From Amorphus coralli DSM 19760 (GTDB lineage: Bacteria > Pseudomonadota > Alphaproteobacteria > Rhizobiales > Amorphaceae), in contig NZ_KB894573.1 in NCBI RefSeq assembly GCF_000374525.1, positions 387,745 to 451,744 on the forward strand: DNA of 64,000 nt, given 5' to 3'. Below are positions 58,451 to 64,000 of this stretch, piece by piece. Under the pieces are notes generated by a model. The model was given only the letters and a program-made list of their open reading frames with translations. It had not been told where the DNA came from and ran no database searches. The position numbers were made by a program, and so were the translations under genes. Positions within the stretch are counted from its first letter, which is position 1; the number at the start of each line of letters is the position of its first letter.

Positions 58451-59029
58451 CTACGTCCCGTCCGTCTTGACGCCTTCGAGCTTGTGACGCTCGATCAGCG
58501 GGATCTGGGCCAGCGCGAAGACGATGGTGATCGGCATCACCCCGAACACCTTGAACGTCACCCAGGTGTCGCTGGAAAAGTTGCGCCAGACCACCTCGTT
58601 CAGCACCGCCAGGAAGACGAAGAAGAAGGCCCAGCGCAGGGTCAGCGCGCGCCAGCCGGCGTCATCGATGGCGATGACGGAGCCGAGCACGAGGCCCAGC
58701 AGCGGCCGCTTCCAGATGATCAGCCCGGCGAACAGCACACCGGCGAACAGCAGGTTCACGATGGTCGGCTTGAGCTTGATGAACAGCTCGTCCTGCAGCA
58801 CCAGCGTCAGCCCGCCGAAGATCAGCACCACCACGCCGGTCACCACCGGCATCAGCGGCAGCCGCTTCTGCAGCAGGTAGGAGACGGCCAGCGCCACCAC
58901 CGTTGCCGCCATGAACGCGCCGGTCGCCGTTAGCAGGTCGACACGCGCGTTGACCACGAAGAAGACGACGAGGGGGCCGAGCTCGAGCGCGAGCTTGAGC
59001 ATCGGATTGATGGGTTTGGGTTCGGCCAT
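58451..59029 (-). CDS. yciB: YciB/IspZ-type inner-membrane septation protein
   Basis: A 192-residue polytopic membrane protein of the YciB (intracellular septation protein A) family, linked to cell-envelope integrity and division. About six helices are visible. Conserved pieces are KLALELGPLVVFFVVNAR at the N-terminus, KPTIVNLLFAG near 87-97 and WRALTLRWAFFFVFLAVLNEVVWR-type sequence near 125-148. It converges with the hydrolase gene and diverges from lptB. Confidence 0.92.
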   Translation of the reverse strand: MAEPKPINPMLKLALELGPLVVFFVVNARVDLLTATGAFMAATVVALAVSYLLQKRLPLMPVVTGVVVLIFGGLTLVLQDELFIKLKPTIVNLLFAGVLFAGLIIWKRPLLGLVLGSVIAIDDAGWRALTLRWAFFFVFLAVLNEVVWRNFSSDTWVTFKVFGVMPITIVFALAQIPLIERHKLEGVKTDGT

Positions 59030-59313
59030 GCCTCCATCTGCCGGGCGCGCGCGCGGCGATCAAGTCGAAAATCGACGCACCGCCTTCGCCGTGCCGCATC
59101 CCGACCGGACACCGCATCCGCGGCTGCGGGCTGGCGGGAGCCGCTCCGACGGCCCATATTCGGCGGCCTGGGCGCGGACCCGTCGCCCGGCGGCGTCGGG
59201 TCCGCTGCCGCAAAGCGTTAGGTCCCGGCCGGGATTCACCCTATGGGTCTTTTCATTGCGGCGCGGGATGATCTAACAGGAATTGGAATGAGACCAGAGT
59301 TGGAGCCCGCCTC

Positions 59314-60342
59314 GTGAATCGCCAGGAGCCGCCGCCTCGCCGCCGCAGGCCGGCACGGCCGATCACCGCGGATTCCAGGCCGGAGGGCGAGGCCCGTCCA
59401 TCCGCCGATCCCGCAGCCGAGCCTGCTGCCGAGCCCAGGCGCCCCCGCCTGCGTCCCGCTGGCCCTCGGCCGGCGGCCGCTTCGGAGGCCGAGGGCGCCC
59501 CGAGGCCCGCTCGAAAGCCCCGCCCCGCGCCAGCCGGCAACGGCGCGCCGCCCCCCATGCGCAAGCCGCGCCGGGTGCGTCGCGGCGAAGGCGGCGAGGC
59601 GGGCGAGCCGCTGGGCGGCGACGGGCTTCTCGCGGTGCACGGCATCGCCAAGGCCTACCGCCGGCGCACCGTCGCCCACTCCATCTCCATCAACGTCAAG
59701 CGCGGCGAGGCCGTCGGCCTGCTCGGCCCGAACGGCGCCGGCAAGACCACCGTCTTCTACATGATTACCGGCCTAATCCGGCCGGATGCCGGCAAGATCA
59801 CCCTCGACGGTTTCGACATCACCGGCCTGCCCATGTACCGGCGCGCCCGGCTCGGCATCGGCTACCTGCCGCAGGAAGCCTCGATCTTCCGGGGCCTGAC
59901 GGTGGCCAACAACATCATGTCGGTGCTGGAGGTGGTCGAGCCGAACCGCAAGAAGCGCAAGGCGGAGCTGGAGAGCCTGCTCACCGAGTTCGGCATCACC
60001 CACCTGCGCGATTCCCCCGCCACCGCGCTGTCGGGCGGCGAGCGGCGGCGTTGCGAGATCGCCCGGGCGCTGGCCAGCCGTCCGTCCTTCATGCTGCTCG
60101 ACGAGCCGTTCGCCGGCATCGACCCGATCGCCGTGGGCGACATCCAGGACCTCGTGCGCCACCTGACCCAGCGCGGCATCGGCGTGCTGATCACCGATCA
60201 CAACGTCCGCGAGACGCTCGGCCTGATCGACCGCGCCTACATCATCGCCTCCGGCGAGATGCTGACCCAGGGCAGCCCGGCCGAGGTCGTGGCGCACCCC
60301 GACGTGCGCCGCCTTTACCTTGGCGAGCAATTTACCCTTTGA
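59314..60342 (+). CDS. lptB: LPS export ABC transporter ATPase LptB with N-terminal extension
   Basis: Cytoplasmic ATPase that drives LPS transport with LptF/LptG. Walker A GPNGAGKTT starts at residue 138. ALSGGERRRCEIARA, LLDEPFAGIDP and the LptB hallmark ITDHNVRETL follow, ending LYLGEQFTL. In ordinary LptB, Walker A is near residue 37, so about 100 extra residues precede it here: a Pro/Ala/Arg-rich, probably disordered stretch. The GTG at 59314 is the annotated start; an internal ATG (about residue 82) would shorten the tail. rpoN follows as usual, but no lptC or lptA gene lies upstream. Confidence 0.92.
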   Translation: MNRQEPPPRRRRPARPITADSRPEGEARPSADPAAEPAAEPRRPRLRPAGPRPAAASEAEGAPRPARKPRPAPAGNGAPPPMRKPRRVRRGEGGEAGEPLGGDGLLAVHGIAKAYRRRTVAHSISINVKRGEAVGLLGPNGAGKTTVFYMITGLIRPDAGKITLDGFDITGLPMYRRARLGIGYLPQEASIFRGLTVANNIMSVLEVVEPNRKKRKAELESLLTEFGITHLRDSPATALSGGERRRCEIARALASRPSFMLLDEPFAGIDPIAVGDIQDLVRHLTQRGIGVLITDHNVRETLGLIDRAYIIASGEMLTQGSPAEVVAHPDVRRLYLGEQFTL

Positions 60343-60420
60343 TTCGGGGCAGGCGAGGCGCTACCCATAGGGAAGCGGCTACGCAAGAATTGGACCAACC
60401 ATCGAAAATGGCGGTCGCCT

Positions 60421-61977
60421 GTGCCGATCAGTCTCGCGCCACGCCTTGATCTGCGGCCAACGCAGACCCTGATCATGACCCCGCAGCTGATGCAGGCCAT
60501 CAAGCTGCTGCAGCTGACAAATCTCGAACTCTCCGCGGTCATCGACAGGGAACTGGAGGAAAATCCGCTCCTCGAGCGCGCCGATTCCGACACCGATCAC
60601 GCCGATGCGGACGATGGTGGCGGCGCGGCCGAGCGGGCGTCCGTCGACGCCTCCGATCCCGGCGCGGCCGATGCCTCCGACGCCTCCGACGAGATCGCCC
60701 CTGCCGACCGCTTCGAGGATGCCTCGGGCGGCGACATGGACGTGCCCGTCAGCGCGCTGGATCCCGATGCACCCGCCGTGGCCGACGTCGCCCCGGAGGC
60801 GCTTGCCGGCGATCCCTGGCGCACCGTGGGCGCCGGCGGCAGCCGTCCCGACGAGCCCGTCGAGACGGCCGACGGCCAGTCCGCCACCCTGCGCGACCAT
60901 CTCATCGAGCAGATCTCCCTCGGCTTCGAGCCGGGCGTGGAGCGCACCGTCGCCCTCTATCTGGTCGACTGCCTCGACGCCGCCGGCTACCTGCGCGACG
61001 AGGGCGACGACCTCTGCCGCCGCCTCGGCATCGCCCCGGCCCTGCTGGACGCCGTCATCGCCCGCTGCCAGCGGCTCGACCCGGTCGGCGTCTTCGCCCG
61101 CGACCTGACCGAATGCCTGTCGCTGCAGCTTGCCGAGGCCGGTCGCCTCGACCCGCCGATGACGCGCCTTCTGGACAATCTCGAGCGCGTCGCCCGGCGC
61201 GACTTCATCGGCCTGGAGCGCGCCTGCGGCGTCAGCGGGGCCCGGCTGGCGGAGATGCTCGGCGGCCTCAAGGCCCTCGACCCGCGCCCCGGCCACCGCT
61301 TCGACACCGAGCCGGTGCGCGCCGTGGTGCCGGACGTCCTCGTCACCCCGGATCCGGAGGGCGGCTTCCGGGTCGAGCTCAACGCCGACACCCTGCCCCG
61401 CGTGCTGGTCAATCGCGGCATCTACCAGACCGCCGTGCGCGCCGCCCGCAAGCCCGACGACCGCACCTATCTGTCGGAACGCCTGCAGGCGGCCAACTGG
61501 CTGGTGAAGAGCCTCGACCAGCGCGCCTCCACGATCCTCAAGGTGGCCGCCGTCATCGTCGAGCAGCAGGCCGGCTTCCTGGAGCACGGCGTGTCCCACC
61601 TGAAGCCGTTGACCCTGAAGATGGTGGCCGACGAGATCGGCATCCACGAATCGACCGTCAGCCGCGTCACCTCCAACAAGTATCTCGCCTGCGCGCGCGG
61701 CCTGTTCGAGCTCAAGACCTTCTTTTCCGCTTCGATTCCAGCCTCTTACGGCGCCGAGGCGCACTCCGCAGCCGCCGTGCGCCACCGCATCCGGCGGATG
61801 ATCGACGGCGAGGGCGCGGAGAGCGTCCTGTCCGACGACGCGATCGTGAAGCAGCTCCGCGAGGACGGCGTCGACATCGCCCGGCGCACCGTCGCCAAGT
61901 ACCGGGAAGCCATGCACATCCCCTCCTCCGTGCAGCGGCGGCGGGAGAAGCAGCACGCACTGCGTACGGCTCGTTGA
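60421..61977 (+). CDS. rpoN: RNA polymerase sigma-54 factor
   Basis: Sigma-54 directs transcription at -24/-12 promoters with AAA+ activators; nitrogen genes are classic targets. The 518-residue protein has the glutamine-containing Region I (TPQLMQAIKLLQL near 20-32) and an acidic Asp/Ala-rich Region II at about 57-120. The core-binding and helix-turn-helix region follows, with the RpoN box ARRTVAKYRE at 487-496. The start is GTG 60421 without a clear ribosome binding site; the alternative ATG at 60408 is out of frame. The lptB-rpoN-hpf-ptsN order is standard. Confidence 0.95.
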   Translation: MPISLAPRLDLRPTQTLIMTPQLMQAIKLLQLTNLELSAVIDRELEENPLLERADSDTDHADADDGGGAAERASVDASDPGAADASDASDEIAPADRFEDASGGDMDVPVSALDPDAPAVADVAPEALAGDPWRTVGAGGSRPDEPVETADGQSATLRDHLIEQISLGFEPGVERTVALYLVDCLDAAGYLRDEGDDLCRRLGIAPALLDAVIARCQRLDPVGVFARDLTECLSLQLAEAGRLDPPMTRLLDNLERVARRDFIGLERACGVSGARLAEMLGGLKALDPRPGHRFDTEPVRAVVPDVLVTPDPEGGFRVELNADTLPRVLVNRGIYQTAVRAARKPDDRTYLSERLQAANWLVKSLDQRASTILKVAAVIVEQQAGFLEHGVSHLKPLTLKMVADEIGIHESTVSRVTSNKYLACARGLFELKTFFSASIPASYGAEAHSAAAVRHRIRRMIDGEGAESVLSDDAIVKQLREDGVDIARRTVAKYREAMHIPSSVQRRREKQHALRTAR

Positions 61978-62158
61978 CCCTTGCGGCTGCGGCGTGCGGC
62001 GTTGACACTGTCCCGGCGCACTCGTAGAACCGCGCGGTTTCCGGCGGTGCCGACAGGCGCGCCAGGCTCCGGATTGCGGTCACCCCCTTGCCGCTCCGGA
62101 TGGACGAAGAAAAAAGGGGCTTACCGAGACAGTTCTCGATCCTGCGACCGATACCCAG

Positions 62159-62740
62159 ATGTTGAAGATTTCCGGCAAGAACATGGATATCGGCACCGCG
62201 CTCCGCGAACGCATCCAAGAGCGTGTCGACGAAGCGGTGCGGAAATATTTCGACGGCGGATACAGCGGCCAGGTCGTTGTCGAGCCCGAGGGCCACGGCT
62301 TCAAGACGGACTGCTCGGTCCACCTCGACACCGGCGTCGTGCTGAAGACCTCCGCCCAGGCCACCGACGCCACGGCGAGCTTCGACCAGGCTGCCGAGCG
62401 GGTCGAGAAGCGCCTGCGCCGCTACAAGCGCCGGCTCAAGTCGCACCAGCCGCAGCCCGGCGCCGAAGAGGCGTTCGAGGCCTCCGCCTTCGTGCTGGCC
62501 ACGCCGGACGAGGATGAGGAAGTCCCGGTCGACTATTCGCCGGTGGTCGTCGCCGAAACCGCGACGCACATCCGCACGATGACGGTGGGCATGGCGGTTC
62601 TCGATCTCGACCTGACAGAGGCCCCGGTCGTTGTCTTCCGCAGCGCCGCCAACGGCGCCATCAACGTGGTCTACCGCCGCACCGACGGGAATGTCGGCTG
62701 GATCGACCCGGCCTTCGCAGACGGCTCCAAGAGCAGCTGA
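62159..62740 (+). CDS. hpf: Ribosome hibernation promoting factor, long form
   Basis: Binds the 30S decoding region and pairs ribosomes into inactive dimers in slow growth. The 193-residue protein has the RaiA/HPF domain at about 1-100 (ISGKNMDIGTALRERI) and a linker. The C-terminal dimerisation domain at about 130-185 (VVFRSAANGAINVVYRR) marks the long form that alone forms 100S ribosomes. The ATG is at 62159. It lies between rpoN and ptsN. Confidence 0.94.
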   Translation: MLKISGKNMDIGTALRERIQERVDEAVRKYFDGGYSGQVVVEPEGHGFKTDCSVHLDTGVVLKTSAQATDATASFDQAAERVEKRLRRYKRRLKSHQPQPGAEEAFEASAFVLATPDEDEEVPVDYSPVVVAETATHIRTMTVGMAVLDLDLTEAPVVVFRSAANGAINVVYRRTDGNVGWIDPAFADGSKSS

Positions 62741-62824
62741 TCCGCATATCGAGCCCCGGCCGCAAGAGCCGCAGCACGTCGCACGTCTGAGCGCTTCCGC
62801 TGCGGACCCGAACGGGAATTCGTC

Positions 62825-63286
62825 ATGGAACTCAACGACCTCTTGAGCCTTGAGGGCGTCGTGCCCGCGTTGAAGGCCCAGAGCAAGAAGCAGGTCCTTC
62901 AGGAGATGGCGGCCAAGGCCGCCTCCCTCACCGGCCTGCCGGAACGCGAGATTTTCGACACGCTCCTGCACCGCGAGCGGCTCGGCTCCACCGGCATCGG
63001 CGATGGCATCGCCATTCCGCACGGCAAGCTCGTCCAGCTCGGCGGCATCGTCGGCGTGTTCGCCCGGCTCGACCGGCCGGTGGACTTCGACAGCCTCGAC
63101 GACCAGCCGGTCGATCTCGTCTTCCTGCTGCTTGCGCCGGAGGGCGCGGGCGCCGACCATCTCAAGGCGCTGGCCCGGATCGCGCGCGTCTTGCGCGACG
63201 GCGAGACCGCCGCCAAGCTGCGCGCCTCGCGCGAGTCCGCCGCGCTCTATGCCCTGCTCACGCACCCCTCGGCCACGGTCGAGTGA
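62825..63286 (+). CDS. ptsN: PTS IIA-like nitrogen-regulatory protein
   Basis: Last phosphoacceptor of the nitrogen phosphotransfer chain (PtsP-NPr-PtsN), which regulates and does not transport. The 153-residue protein has the phospho-His in GIAIPHGKL at about residue 66 and the LLLAPEGAGADHLKALARIARVL-type helix near 100-120. The length is normal. The ATG at 62825 is 84 bases after hpf. A stretch with TTTTTT near 63312 follows, but no clear terminator hairpin. Confidence 0.95.
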   Translation: MELNDLLSLEGVVPALKAQSKKQVLQEMAAKAASLTGLPEREIFDTLLHRERLGSTGIGDGIAIPHGKLVQLGGIVGVFARLDRPVDFDSLDDQPVDLVFLLLAPEGAGADHLKALARIARVLRDGETAAKLRASRESAALYALLTHPSATVE

Positions 63287-63376
63287 TGCGCGCCGGCCCG
63301 TTGCGCAGCGATCTTTTTTCGCCGCGCGCCGGTGCCCGAACTTGCCTTTCTGCGTAAACCGACCGAAGTAAGTGCC

Positions 63377-64000
63377 ATGACGAAGCCCCGCACACTCTAC
63401 GACAAGATCTGGGACGACCACGTGGTCGATCGGCAGGAGGATGGCACCACCCTCCTCTACATCGACCGCCACCTGGTTCACGAAGTCACCAGCCCGCAGG
63501 CATTCGAAGGCCTTCGCCTCACCGGCCGCAAGGTTCGCGCGCCGATGCGCACCCTTGCCGTGGTCGACCACAACGTGCCGACCACCGACCGGTCCCAGGG
63601 GATCGAGGATCCGGAATCGGCGATCCAGGTCGCGCAGTTGGGCGAGAACGCCAAGGAATTCGGCATCGAGTACTACAACGAGCTCGATCCGCGTCAGGGC
63701 ATCGTGCACATCGTCGGTCCCGAGCAGGGCTTCACCCTGCCCGGCATGACCATCGTGTGCGGCGACAGCCACACCTCCACGCATGGCGCCTTCGGCGCGC
63801 TCGCCCACGGCATCGGCACCAGCGAGGTCGAGCACGTGCTCGCCACGCAGACGCTGTTGCAGCGCAAGGCGAAGAACATGCGCGTGACCGTCGACGGGAC
63901 CATTCCCGAGGGCGTCACGGCGAAGGACATCATCCTGTCGATCATCGGCACCATCGGCACCGCCGGCGGCACCGGCCACGTGATCGAATATGCCGGCGAG
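63377..64000 (+). CDS. leuC: 3-isopropylmalate dehydratase large subunit, 3' end missing
   Basis: The iron-sulfur subunit of isopropylmalate isomerase in leucine synthesis. The first 208 codons are in the window. The start [17 protein letters not shown] is typical. [17 protein letters not shown] lies near 31-47, the segment [14 protein letters not shown] is near 131-144 and [13 protein letters not shown] follows. The cluster-binding cysteines of the later part lie beyond the window. The ATG at 63377 is 90 bases after ptsN. Its context downstream is not visible. Confidence 0.95.
   Translation, partial: MTKPRTLYDKIWDDHVVDRQEDGTTLLYIDRHLVHEVTSPQAFEGLRLTGRKVRAPMRTLAVVDHNVPTTDRSQGIEDPESAIQVAQLGENAKEFGIEYYNELDPRQGIVHIVGPEQGFTLPGMTIVCGDSHTSTHGAFGALAHGIGTSEVEHVLATQTLLQRKAKNMRVTVDGTIPEGVTAKDIILSIIGTIGTAGGTGHVIEYAGE

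Overview
The window is high-GC chromosomal DNA of an alphaproteobacterium, most probably a member of the Hyphomicrobiales (Rhizobiales). This rests on three blocks of typical gene order (cytochrome c/kdsB/pheA; SRP RNA/dnaX/ybaB/recR; lptB/rpoN/hpf/ptsN), a hemC-hemD-mitofilin-hemY operon, an Irr-like dyad in front of bacterioferritin, and a methylsuccinyl-CoA dehydrogenase of the ethylmalonyl-CoA pathway. Intergenic repeats built like a RIME-type mosaic element also fit. I see no phage, plasmid, transposase, CRISPR array or tRNA gene. About 53 protein genes and one RNA gene can be supported; the first (a cytochrome) and the last (leuC) run off the window.

Layout. 1-7.5 kb: di-heme cytochrome c, kdsB, pheA, nudC, a HIT protein, SRP RNA, dnaX, ybaB, recR. 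7.8-16.7 kb: a PfkB/adenosine-type kinase, a CysZ-like membrane protein, the sdhCDAB operon with an FkbM methyltransferase gene between sdhA and sdhB, a MAPEG protein, a GAF-GGDEF diguanylate cyclase and Dps. 16.9-27.9 kb: a DsbD-like protein, a cyclase-fold membrane protein lacking catalytic residues, a phosphoesterase, hrpB, a YnjBCD-type ABC transporter and bacterioferritin. 28-41.5 kb: a methyltransferase, the haem/inner-membrane operon (hemC, hemD, mic60, hemY), tsaD-gpsA and followers, two L,D-transpeptidases, pyridoxal kinase and a DUF429 protein. 41.7-49.7 kb: an EamA transporter, a YihY protein, methylsuccinyl-CoA dehydrogenase, a repeat-rich island, an HxlR-controlled GST/reductase pair and gltD. 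49.9-64 kb: gltB, acs, an alpha/beta hydrolase, yciB, lptB, rpoN, hpf, ptsN and leuC.

How it fits together. Central and C2 metabolism (Acs, methylsuccinyl-CoA dehydrogenase, succinate dehydrogenase, GOGAT, LeuC, PheA) sits beside respiration and iron handling (cytochrome c, haem synthesis, Bfr, Dps) and nitrogen control (RpoN, PtsN). The most unusual points are the methyltransferase inside the sdh operon, the pseudo-cyclase, the composite A-B-A intergenic repeat whose A units abut stop codons, the two-domain cytochrome, and an lptB with a ~100-residue N-terminal extension and no lptC/lptA in front. None of these amounts to a demonstrated new system.
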